DNA of 64,000 bases from Hygrocybe punicea. Taxonomy: Eukaryota; Basidiomycota; Agaricomycetes; Agaricales; Hygrophoraceae. The DNA lies in the NCBI GenBank assembly GCA_963556145.1, contig OY744468.1:3162001-3226000 (forward strand), in the 5' to 3' direction. Position 1 is the stretch's first letter, and every line of letters begins with the position of its first letter. Shown here piece by piece: positions 24,567 to 35,200 of this stretch. Made by a program: the position numbers and the translations under genes. The notes beneath the pieces were generated by a model, which worked only from the letters and a program-made list of their open reading frames with translations, ran no database searches and was not told where the DNA came from.

Positions 24567-24825
24567 GTTTGTGGACCTAGGCAGGATTTCGGATGGGTGG
24601 GATGAGGAACAGACACAGATATCATTAATACATCAATACGTTAATGATTGATTACTTTCAGGGTGGTTGATAGCGGGTGGTGACGATTCCACAAACCTTC
24701 TAATTATAAGACGTCGGAATTATGTCACCTGACAAGAGTGGCAATGATAAAACAACGAACACGTGCCAAACACGTTGATCAGCAATGGAATCATTTAAAT
24801 GTCTTGAAAGAGCAATATCCACCGA

Positions 24826-25440
24826 ACAGATCGGACGTGTTCGGTGTGTTCGGTGGAGATGTTCGGTGGATGTCAACCAACCATTATGAGGAGATATACT
24901 ACACCGAACACATCGAACATGTTCGGTGTGTTCGGTGGAGATGTTCGGTGGATGTCAACCAACGGTTGTGACCGGATATACCACACCGAACACATCGAAC
25001 ATGTTCGGTGTGTTCGGTGGAGATTTTCGGTGGATGTCAACCAACGGTTGTGACTAGATATATCACACCGAACACATCGAACATGTTCGGTGTGTTTGGT
25101 GGACATGTTCGGTCAACGTTGCTGAACCAATATTACTAGATATACTACACCGAACACATCGAACATGTTCGGTGTGTTCGGTGGAGATGTTCGGTGGATG
25201 TCAACCAACGGTTGTGACTGGATATACCACACCGAACACATCGAACATGTTCGGTGTGTTCGGTGTGGTATATCTAGTCACAACTGTTGGTTGACATCCA
25301 CCGAACATCTCCACTGAACACACCGAACATGTTCGATGTGTTCGGTGTAGTATATCTAGTCGTACATTGACATCCACCAAACATGTCCGGTGACCGAACA
25401 CACCAAACAACATGTTTGTTGTAGTATATCTAGTCCTTCT
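24826..25440. repeat. 82-bp palindromic tandem array that reverses orientation
   Basis: The segment beginning ACACCGAACACATCGAAC starts at 24901, 24983, 25065, 25147 and 25229, exactly 82 bases apart. Each unit holds a near-perfect 36-bp palindrome centred on GAACATGTTC with TTCGGTGTG arms, followed by GTCAACCAACGGTTGTGAC-type sequence and a TATAC stretch. From about 25250 the order flips: GGTATATCTAGTCACAAC and GTTGACATCCACCG appear in reverse, with two further inverted, more diverged units to about 25440. It fills most of the divergent space between genes C and D. Confidence 0.92.
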
Positions 25441-25818
25441 ACATCCATCCAACAAGTCAGACTTGTTGTGCTTTTCCGTCAACGGACCAGTCCGTGAATA
25501 TTCATTGAACAAATTAACTCGATTTATCGCCTTACCAACTGGAAAATATTCCATACGCTACACATGTCGGTTTTCTGCGTGCAATTACTAGCTTTGGACA
25601 ACTTCTAAGCTCGAGCCACATCAAAAACATAAATAAATAGATCTGTTGTTTATGCATGCAAAGAAGCCGAACATGAGGTCGAACATGTGGCGATTGATCT
25701 GGTCACGTGGTCGTGACATCTGTATTCATAGTCTGGAGCGTTGAGTAATAAATCCGCCCTTTTCTTTTGCTCTCAAATCGCCTCACACGTCGACCAAAAA
25801 ACTTTTATTTCATCTACC

Positions 25819-27742
25819 ATGTCCTTGCCAGTCGTCAAAACCTCGACTCCCACTGTCAATCCTGCCGCCTTCAAGTACTGGCCTGATGCGCTGCCCAAAA
25901 AGCTGCAGGAGCTACATCGCATCCTCCAAATCCAGTACATGGTCCCGCCCAAGATTCCGGCACCCAACAAGGAATCCGGCACCATTCCCGTATTTTCTCG
26001 TAATCTCTATGTACTGAAGACACACCCCCACGATGCCACCGCCCGAGGTGAGTTATGGCGCGAAATCCCCGAACGATACGAGGAACCGCTCCGTCGCTTG
26101 ATTTATCAAATGGATATGTACATCTACACGACAGCAGCCATCGCATACAACAAGGCACCCAACTACTCGCCGGACTACATCAAAAATGATAAGGAAGAAA
26201 CCGATTTACTTCGGGATTACCTCAAGTATACCGACACCGTCATGGACGAAATTTGGGCAGAAGTCTTGGTGGCGAAACGGGCAAACGAGGTTACCCATGA
26301 CTGGCGAAGCAAGATCTTCGATGATTGGCTCCTGAAAGAATTTTATGTCGGGAAACATTCTCCATCGGCTTTGATTCAACATGGCACTGTGAACACCGAG
26401 ATCAAGCCCGAGGATCTAGGTAAGTATATATGTATTTATGGCCAAATGAATTCTCATGTCTGGCATCATAGATTGGGCAAAATACGACGAATCCGTGCCA
26501 GCATGGCACAGCGGAACCTTGGCAAATTGGTCATTCGGTGGGCTTCCGGATGCCACAAAGCTCGAGATCATCGGTCATGTTATTGCTTGGTGTAAAGGAC
26601 ATAGTGTCCTCGTCGATTCTGATGTGGCGGATGATGATGAAGGTGTGATCTAGAATTACATGTGTGATTGTGCTAATGATATAATACATTTGCAGAGGAG
26701 CCAGTTGCCCAGGGCAAGGGCAAGGGCAAAGCCAAGTCAAAATCGGTCAAAAAACAGAAGGCATCTTCTGCTGGTTTGTACAAATTTTCAACCATAGTGG
26801 TGTATAGATCTATTGAATATTCAGGTGGCGCAGACAATTCGTCCGAGAAGGACAAAAAGAAGCCCAAGCCCAAGCCCAAGTCCAGTAAGTACTTTCATTG
26901 TCTGTGATTGTCATACATGCAAACCCTTCATCATGACAGAGTGCACAATCAAGTCCAAAGCCGAGGATGACGATGAGGGTGAGTTATTGAATTCCGAATA
27001 TCAAAACGATGATCCAACACATTTATTCATGTATAGACGACATAAAGATGGAGGAGGACGTAGCCCCGGTAAAGAAGAAGCGGTCTAAGGCCCAAATGCG
27101 TACGTTGCTCACCTTGTTATGATTAATGCACTGACATCTCGCAGTCGCTGTTGAAATTGGGTCGTCGCGCACAACCCGGCAATCGGCATCGGAGAAATTG
27201 ACAATGGAGATTAAGCCACCCATCGCCCCCGAGCCGGATGTTGTGGCACCGGAATCCGCGAAGTTGGACATTTTAGGACCAGAGTGGGCGGGGTTGTTGG
27301 ATGTTGATAATGATATAACCATGGACAACGATGACGGATCTCCCGAACCTGAAAAGATGTCTCCCAGCGATGGTCACGAGGATGGCGAGATGGCAAAGAG
27401 GAGGAAATTGGATGTTGCTTCGGAGCAAGCGGGCATTATTGTAGAGAAGCTCAACCTAATGAAGCCACCGAAGAAGTCTCCGACTCCGGGTATGTATTTC
27501 AACATTACATCATAGGCTGTATATATTCCAATTCTGATCTTCTCCATGTCCTAGGATTCCGTCCCAATACGCGTGCATCGTCACGCCACCAGTCATCGAC
27601 CCCTGCAGAGCCCAGCGCTTCATCAATGGATGTGGATTGGAGCAACATCGTTCCACCCGAAATCCTACTCTCCATTACTCCAAGCCAAACGAGGCCTTCA
27701 TCTCCCAAGCCATCGACATCCAAACTTGATCCTGGGCCTTAA
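25819..27742 (+). CDS. Gene D: unknown protein with Lys/Pro/Glu-rich tail
   Basis: ATG 25819 follows CATCTACC. Exon 1 (to about 26420) reads MSLPVVKTSTPTVNPAAFKY, then WPDALPKKLQELHRILQIQY, REIPERYEEPLRRLIYQMDM and DTVMDEIWAEVLVAKRANEV, a helical, globular-looking region. It splices to GIIDWAKYDESVPAWHSGTL and LPDATKLEIIGHVIAWCKGH. Small exons then encode alternating basic (GKGKAKSKSVKKQK, KKKPKPKPKSK) and acidic tails, IVEKLNLMKPPKKSPTP, and the last exon MDVDWSNIVPPEILLSITP ending TAA 27740-27742. At least seven introns. I do not recognise the family; the tail suggests a nuclear or nucleic-acid-associated protein. It is divergent from gene C across the 82-bp array. Confidence 0.65.
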
Positions 27743-28649
27743 TTTCAGAGGAGTAAGTCCTTCTTTTGTGGAGTATTCATTATATTTGACTAAAAAGACT
27801 GTATCCCAGTCGTTGATTTCTGGAAACTTGGTGACAATCTGTGCCCTCAAATGTCCTCCTCATACATCGCTACTATTAACATTTGTACAGTTTCTATATA
27901 TGTATTTCTTTTTGCTCTGTTAAAAATGGTTTGTGTTACTGTCCTATGACCATAAGAATTGAGCATGATAGTGAGCATAGATACAGCATAAGGCATCAAT
28001 CTTGTTGACTGAAAATCTGTTTGTCTAAAATATATCCTGGTGAATGCATTACTTTCAGTTCAGTTGTACAACCACCTACACACTCAACTTGAGAAGGACA
28101 ACCTGAGATGACTCTCATTCGGGCTAATGAAAATTCAAATTGAATATATGTAAGAAACCAGAATCACGAACTTTATGGACCTATTAAATGAGGATACAAT
28201 GATACAAGAGTAACAAAACCCCCTCTTGTAGTGGAAGATATAACTGTCACTCCAAGGGGAGCTATGACTCTTTGGTACCGGAATAATACAGTATACTTGT
28301 GTGGGAATGATACGTACAGCTCCATAAAAATGACAATGTATTTCTGACAAGGATGAAGAACAATGATAATTTCCATGAATTACCAAGCAATTGTCAAATA
28401 TGCACAGTTGTCAAACAGCCTGGTTGTTCAACTTCAATACCTGTTTTGTCTGTTGAGCAAGCTAGAAATAAATATCACTGAGACTCTGAAGATTAAATCC
28501 ACAAAATATCTTAAAAGGGGGTACCATTGTTCTTCTCAGTCGGTTTGATCAATGTCTTGTCAGCCAGACCCCTAATAAGATCGTAAGGCAGCTATTCATG
28601 ATACAGATGCATTTTTGGCCTGTATCAAGGCATGTCACAGGAACATAGA
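27743..28649. other. Gene-free stretch before Helitron copy 2
   Basis: AT-rich sequence with no coding block, repeat or RNA I can recognise. It forms the 5' flank of the Helitron insertion, which follows an A at 28649. The older Helitron-type ORF interrupted by this insertion has no recognisable continuation here; its frame would meet a stop within about ten codons. Confidence 0.4.
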
Positions 28650-28830
28650 ATGGAATAAAAAAAGTAAACACAGATTTCTAAAGATTCAGGCACGCCTTAT
28701 GGTGTTTTGGGAAAAGCTTACAAATAATATAATGTCATATGATCAATCCCATTGTGTTAATTTTTATTCATGATCCGAACCACTTGACTAGTTAAATGGG
28801 CGGTGTTTCCTCTTACTGTCACAAATCCTC

Positions 28831-31800
28831 ATGAATCCCCACAACATCATCCGTGTCTGCATTGCATGTTTGACTTATCTATATTTCCTTGCAAATGCAA
28901 CATTATTTCCACAACTATGCCAAGACAAACTTATGTATATCTCTCCTGAACCAATTTCCTGTCCTGTGATATCGACCTTGACCCAAGAATTGGATGTTTT
29001 TCAAAGAAAACTCATAGAACATGAGTTGGCCCCAGATCAGGGCGATGCAACAATATTGATGCAAATAAATGCAACACTATATGTAAAGATCATTGGAATA
29101 ACAAAAGAAACAAAAGATAACTTGACAGTCGATCCATTATTCGTTTGGACTACATTTAAAAATAGCGCCTTCAAAATGCGAATACGTTCTATTCAATATG
29201 CCAGAACATATTTCTTACCTCCTAAATATCTCTTTGCTTTGTATTGTCTTCTCAAACCTATCACTGTCCAATGTCGTTGTAAAATGATCAAAGCATTGCT
29301 CATGCGATCGCTATTGAGACGACATGATTTCAAAGCATATTTATTTCATTGTATTACTAGTTCTCTATCACATGCAACGTTGCTGTGGACCACACTATGT
29401 TTCATAATACGGCATAGCCGTTCAAACATAATTGTGTTCAATTTGAATTTATTCGGACACTTGTTTAAATCTTTATATATAAATTTCGTTCATAGATATG
29501 ACTACATTGGTGGTGGTAAACGAATACCAACATTCAAGTTTAGCTTTCTTCAATCTTTTATGCTACCGTCTAATAATATCAACCATGATTCTGACATATT
29601 ATTCGAATATGTGGGGCATATTGATGAACAAACAGCCAACACTTTATATGAAGATAGAAAAACATATGCATGTGTTAAAATGCCTTTACATGAACTTCTG
29701 CCAAATTTGACAGTGAAGGATATTGGTGAAATAACAACAATACATGGTATATATTTGTCAAAGACATTACGAAGATTACATGGACAAGATCTATCTGTGG
29801 CATTAATGAGGCATAATTGTTCAGCTTGTGATACTCATGTTTCTATTTTTCATGTGCATGATATTAAATCACATAAAGACCTGTGTAAACAGTGGTACAG
29901 AAGACAAAAAATGACAGAAACATATGAGTGCGGCAAAGAAGAAACTCAGGCTCAAATGAAAGAAGAATTGGACAAGTCAGATGAGCAATTATTTCCTCCT
30001 CCTCCTCCATCTATTGAATTGAAGGAAACCATAATCAGCAACTGGTGCAGAGATACATCACCTGAATGTTTCCAAGAAAGTGGGTGTGCTGTATGTGGTC
30101 AATTGGTTGCATTGAAAAACATGTCTTTATTGTCAAAGACGAAGGTTAATCTGAAAATATTAACTAGAGACAATATGGGAATCACAAGATGTGAACGATA
30201 TCATTGTTCTGATCCAATAGAGGATATCAAAGGTCCAGTGCTAGATGACACATGTAAATGGATATGCAAACCATGTGTGCTCAGTCTGAATAAAGGCCAA
30301 ACTCCCAAATATGCTTTGGCGAATGGACTTTGGATGGGAAGAATTCCTGCACAACTTCAAAATCTAACATTTGCTGAACAACTTTTGATTGCCCGTGTTC
30401 GTCACAACAAATGTATTATTCGTGTCTCATCTGGGATGCATAAAATGAAAGCAAATGCTATCATGTTTCAAAACCCAACACCAAAGATATATCAACGGTT
30501 GCCTCCAACAATTAAAGAACTTGATGAAGTACTAGCGTTTATTTTCACTGGTCCTGCCAGACCAACTCCAGAAGACATGGAGCGAACACCTTTATTGGTT
30601 CGCCGAAGGCGAGTTTCTGCAGCTTTAGAATGGCTGAAATTGAATCACATGGATTACTATGATTTAGATATCTCCTATGAAAATCTAGCACAATATCCAG
30701 ATCATGGAATTCCTGTTGTGGTTTCATATCGACCAGCAGACACAAATAAGGAACCAGAAGCCACTAGTGCATTTGACAATGAAGTGGAAGATGGTGTGGA
30801 AGATGGGCCTTGTCCCTTTGTTGTTAGTGGAGTAACTGGCGAAAATCTAGATATTACAAGTCCAAAGGCATTAATAGCTAGAGCGACCAAGCACTTGATA
30901 GATGACCATGGTGGTGTTCTTGCCATAAGCCATGCTAGAAATCCAGAATCATTCTTTAATAATCCTCAGTTATATCCTATGATGTTTCCCTGCCTATTTC
31001 CATATGGCTTGGGTGGTATTAGCAGCATAGACAAAGATGTTTTAAGCATCAGTGATATGATGCACAAAAGACATCTCCTGATGTACCATGACAAAAGATT
31101 TCAAACCGATCCCTATTTTCCATTGATTGCATTCAATCAAGAACAAATCAAGGACAGTACAACCGGAGGATATTTGTTGACTAATAAACATAATTTCAAC
31201 GATATTGCAGATCGCCTGATGAATATCAATACAGCTGTTTTGGATGACCTCTCTAAGAGATTATCTAGAGGTGATAGAGTCAAACCAGATACATCGGAAG
31301 AGAAAGCATGCTATAAACTCATTTCTGATCTGGATCACGTAGCTGGTCAGGTCAAAGGTTCAATTACTAACAAGAAATACATGCGAAATGAGATTTGGTC
31401 TCTGATATCCTATATTGGTGCTCCGACTTGGTTTATCACTTTTGCACCTGCAGACATCAATCACCCACTATGCTTATATTATGCTGACAACAAAGAAAAG
31501 TTTTATCCTAAACTACGTCTACCCCAGGATTGTTACAAACTAATTGCAAACAATCCAGTTGCTGGAGCCCGCTTTTTTCACTTTACTACTGAAATGTTCA
31601 TCAAACATATATTAGGAATAAATGAATCTCATCCTGGCCTGTATGGAAACACATCAGGTTATTATGCAATGGTAGAGGAACAAGGACGTCTTACCTTGCA
31701 TCTTCATATGCTGTTGTGGATAAAGGGATGCCTTACACCTCAGGAAATACGTGACAAAATTATGGGTGAAAATTCTGACTTTCAGAAAAGATTAGTGGAA

Positions 31801-32202
31801 TATTTGGAAAGTTTGTGTGTAGGACAATTCATGACAGGTTCTAAAGATGAGGTATCACAGAAAATGGAACAGACAATGTCGAAACCTGAATATCAACCAC
31901 CAACATGTGTCATGCCAGATCCACCATCATATAATTGTTCCATGAATTGTCAATATAGATCAACATGGTGGCAAAGGTTTCAAGATGTTGTAGATGATCT
32001 TTTATTGCGATTAAATGTACATAACAGGCATGATGGCAAAAAAAAGCCATACTGTCTTAATTCGAAAGGTGAATGTAAACGACGATTTCCCCGTGATATC
32101 TTTCAACAAACCTTTGTAGAACCTAATACTGGTGCTCTCAACCTCAAGCATGGTGAACCTTGGATGAACACGGTGACACCTGAAGTTACATATATGCAAT
32201 GA
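28831..32202 (+). CDS. Helitron Rep part 1: N-terminal domains and HUH site
   Basis: Frame of 1,123 codons. Residues 1-230 are hydrophobic and basic and of unknown role. A Cys/His-rich region follows (NCSACDTHVSIFHVHDI, GCAVCGQLV, CKWICKPCVLSLNKGQTPK). Residues of about 490-620 match the domain often found before Rep in fungal Helitrons (ALANGLWMGRIPAQLQNLTF, IMFQNPTPKIYQRLPPTIK). The Helitron-like N domain follows: HLIDDHGGVLAISHARNPES, PMMFPCLFPYGLGG. His957-x-His959 in RLTLHLHMLLW is the HUH metal site of the rolling-circle nuclease. The frame ends in TGA, yet the protein clearly continues in the same frame (CNSDVTSLLSGTAIKAIV). Without the part beyond the stop there is no catalytic Tyr, so on its own it should not nick DNA. 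Confidence 0.85.
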   Translation: MNPHNIIRVCIACLTYLYFLANATLFPQLCQDKLMYISPEPISCPVISTLTQELDVFQRKLIEHELAPDQGDATILMQINATLYVKIIGITKETKDNLTVDPLFVWTTFKNSAFKMRIRSIQYARTYFLPPKYLFALYCLLKPITVQCRCKMIKALLMRSLLRRHDFKAYLFHCITSSLSHATLLWTTLCFIIRHSRSNIIVFNLNLFGHLFKSLYINFVHRYDYIGGGKRIPTFKFSFLQSFMLPSNNINHDSDILFEYVGHIDEQTANTLYEDRKTYACVKMPLHELLPNLTVKDIGEITTIHGIYLSKTLRRLHGQDLSVALMRHNCSACDTHVSIFHVHDIKSHKDLCKQWYRRQKMTETYECGKEETQAQMKEELDKSDEQLFPPPPPSIELKETIISNWCRDTSPECFQESGCAVCGQLVALKNMSLLSKTKVNLKILTRDNMGITRCERYHCSDPIEDIKGPVLDDTCKWICKPCVLSLNKGQTPKYALANGLWMGRIPAQLQNLTFAEQLLIARVRHNKCIIRVSSGMHKMKANAIMFQNPTPKIYQRLPPTIKELDEVLAFIFTGPARPTPEDMERTPLLVRRRRVSAALEWLKLNHMDYYDLDISYENLAQYPDHGIPVVVSYRPADTNKEPEATSAFDNEVEDGVEDGPCPFVVSGVTGENLDITSPKALIARATKHLIDDHGGVLAISHARNPESFFNNPQLYPMMFPCLFPYGLGGISSIDKDVLSISDMMHKRHLLMYHDKRFQTDPYFPLIAFNQEQIKDSTTGGYLLTNKHNFNDIADRLMNINTAVLDDLSKRLSRGDRVKPDTSEEKACYKLISDLDHVAGQVKGSITNKKYMRNEIWSLISYIGAPTWFITFAPADINHPLCLYYADNKEKFYPKLRLPQDCYKLIANNPVAGARFFHFTTEMFIKHILGINESHPGLYGNTSGYYAMVEEQGRLTLHLHMLLWIKGCLTPQEIRDKIMGENSDFQKRLVEYLESLCVGQFMTGSKDEVSQKMEQTMSKPEYQPPTCVMPDPPSYNCSMNCQYRSTWWQRFQDVVDDLLLRLNVHNRHDGKKKPYCLNSKGECKRRFPRDIFQQTFVEPNTGALNLKHGEPWMNTVTPEVTYMQ

Positions 32203-32214
32203 TGCAATTCTGAT

Positions 32215-35200
32215 GTGACCAGCTTATTATCAGGTACTGCTATAAAGGCCATAGTTGCATACATAACAGATTATATTACAAAATTCTCCTTGAAGACCTA
32301 TAGCATTTTTGAAGTGATAAAAAGTATTTTTGATAAGAATTCCGAAATGATTGGTGGTGACCTGAAAAGAAAAGACAAAGTCAGAAAGCTGTTTACACAA
32401 ATAGTCAATTCACTCACCTCCAAAATGGAAATTGGTGCTCCAATGGCTTCATTATATGTCCTTGGAAATCCTGATCACTACACCAGTCATAAATTCGTGC
32501 CATTCTTTTGGAGATCTTATGTTAAAGAGGTTATCAGTGCATGGTCTGATGAAGAAATTCCTAATATATGTGAAGACCAAAATAATGCACAAAAGGTTGT
32601 TATTGGTAAGAATAATGGTGCATACATTGGACTTTCCAAAGTAAATAATTATATGTTCAGACCCGCCTTGTATGATAATGTATCACTGTATGACTGGATA
32701 CGTCTTGCCACTATGGAACCAAAGAAAAGACGCACCAAAACAAAGACCAAAAGGGCCAGAAAAGAACCAGTGCAAAACCAAATTTTTGACAATCTAGGCT
32801 GTGATGATTTGTCTGACTCTTGCACTGAACCTACTAATGTTGACTATTCCAGTGATGACAACTTGTCTGATGTCGTTGATAATGATATACTCATGGAGAT
32901 AGATGAAATTCCAAAACCTGATAGTTTGAATAGACATGCAGGCACAGAAATAGCTGATAAAACAAATGAAGTTGATCTTAATAAATTGACAAAATTTGAA
33001 AATGATTATACTTTACATTCCAATCATCCACAATATCTTACCCACCATGCCAAAATGAAAGGGAATGATCCTTTCATAGTTCCTAATTTTATTCCGAACA
33101 CTTTGCCAAGGGCTGACCGTGGTGATCGAGAATATTATTGTTGTACAATGTTAACGTTTTTCAAGCCATGGAGAAGTGGCAAAGAACTCAAAAGTAAATT
33201 ACAAACATGGGATAATGCTTTTATAGACCACGAGTTTTCTAAAAGAGAACTAGAGATCATGAAATACTTTGGTCTGCGGTATGAATGTTTGGATGCAAGA
33301 GATGATTTCTCTGCTAAACGTCAGAAGAATAATACTGCAAATATAAGGTATTCATGGGCGACCTCAAACGGTCTTGATGAACTGGATGACATGCACAATG
33401 CTGAATTTGCATTTAATGGCGACGACTTCAACAACAATATTGATGAAGACAATAATGACACGGAAATACTCCTGAAACCTGGTCAAAAAGAACAAAAAAG
33501 GAAAGATCAAATGCTGATAGCTGAAAGAACTTTGAAAAGGTCAGGGTGGCTCGATGATTGTATTGATGGTACCCCAGATATAGGACCGTTGATACCTATA
33601 GAACCACCTGTAGTACAATCAGCAAAATTGTGGAGAACTGCAGTCCTTGCAAAGAAAAAGGAAATCATCGATGACAGAAATAAAAATTTACCAACAAACA
33701 CAGCAACCATAAATAAATTGGGAAATTTTCAATATAATGATGTCAAGATAGTGGATGCAGCATACATCAACCATATGTTTATTCCTGCAAACAGAGCTGA
33801 TCGTCATCTTATTGATGTAACTATCAATGATTACAAGTTGAACACTGACCAAAAGAAAGCATTTCATATCATTGCCAATCACTCTACCTTGATTAACAGT
33901 TCTGATAAGCTACGCATGTATCTTGGTGGGATGGCAGGCACAGGGAAATCACAAGTCATCAAAGCATTGACTAGTTTTTTTGGTAAACACAATGAAAATC
34001 ATCGATTTGTGGTTCTTGCACCAACCGGTGGTGCTGCTGCCCTTGTAAATGGATCCACATATCACTCCATTCTTGGAATTAATCAGGGAGGATCATCTCG
34101 TTCCCTTGCACAAGTACGTGCCAATCTTGATGGTGTGGATTACATTTTCATTGATGAGGTGTCAATGTTATCTTGCAGAGATATGTATAAAATCAGTGCT
34201 CAGTGTGCAAAAGCACGTGGTGTTTATGATGAACCCTTTGGTGGCATTAATATGATATTTGCAGGAGATTTTGGCCAACTTCCACCAGCTATGAGTGGTG
34301 CTCCTTTATACTCTGGAACCATTGGTGTCCAAATCAATTCCAGTCAAACTATAGCAAATCAGGAAGCGGCTATAGGCAAAGCTCTTTGGCATCAAATAAC
34401 AACAGTTGTTATATTACGTGAAAATATGAGACAAACCAATCAGTCAGAAGAAGATGTCCGACTGAGGCTTGCTTTGGAAAACATGAGATACAAAGCATGT
34501 ACTCCCAAAGATATTGCATTTCTTCGTACTCGTGTTGCAGGAAAAGGTCCAAATGATCCAAAATTAGCCCAAAAGAAATTCAGGAATGTGTCAGTTATAA
34601 CTGCATTGAATGCACAAAAAGACAAAATCAATGAACTTGGTATTCAACGTTTTGCTGCTGAAAATAGGAGACCATTAACATCATTCTATTCCATAGACAG
34701 ATGGAATGATCCTACTAGTTCCAATAGCAAAAGAAAATCTCATCACATGTCAACAATTTTGGATCCTATTCGACACACAAAGATATTGGAACCTTCACTC
34801 CAAAAGCTACTTTGGAGCCAACCACATGCATCATCCTCTGATCATATACCAGGAAGATTGGACTTATGTGTAGGCATGCCAGTGATGCTGAGGAACAATG
34901 ATGCAACAGAGTGCTGCATTACCAAAGGAGCAGAGGGCATAGTTGTAGGTTGGCAGAGTGCAATAGGTCCTGAGCAACAAACTGTACTGGACACTTTATT
35001 TGTCAGATTATTGAATCCTCCAAAAAAAATTAACATAGAAGGACTTCCTGAAAATGTTGTGCCGATTACAAAACATGTCACTTCCACCATGTGCTCATTA
35101 CCCAATGATGATGTGATATCTTTGTCAAGAGAACAAGTGTTGGTACTACCTAATTTTGCAATGACTGATTATGCATGTCAAGGACGTACTCATCCTAACA

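Noticed and set aside
24738..25106. ORFs with repeated TEHIEHVRCV-type peptides
   Set aside because: Direct translations of the palindromic 82-bp array on both strands.
24826..25440. CRISPR-like array
   Set aside because: Units are contiguous 82-bp repeats with no unique spacers and reverse orientation midway; the genome is eukaryotic.
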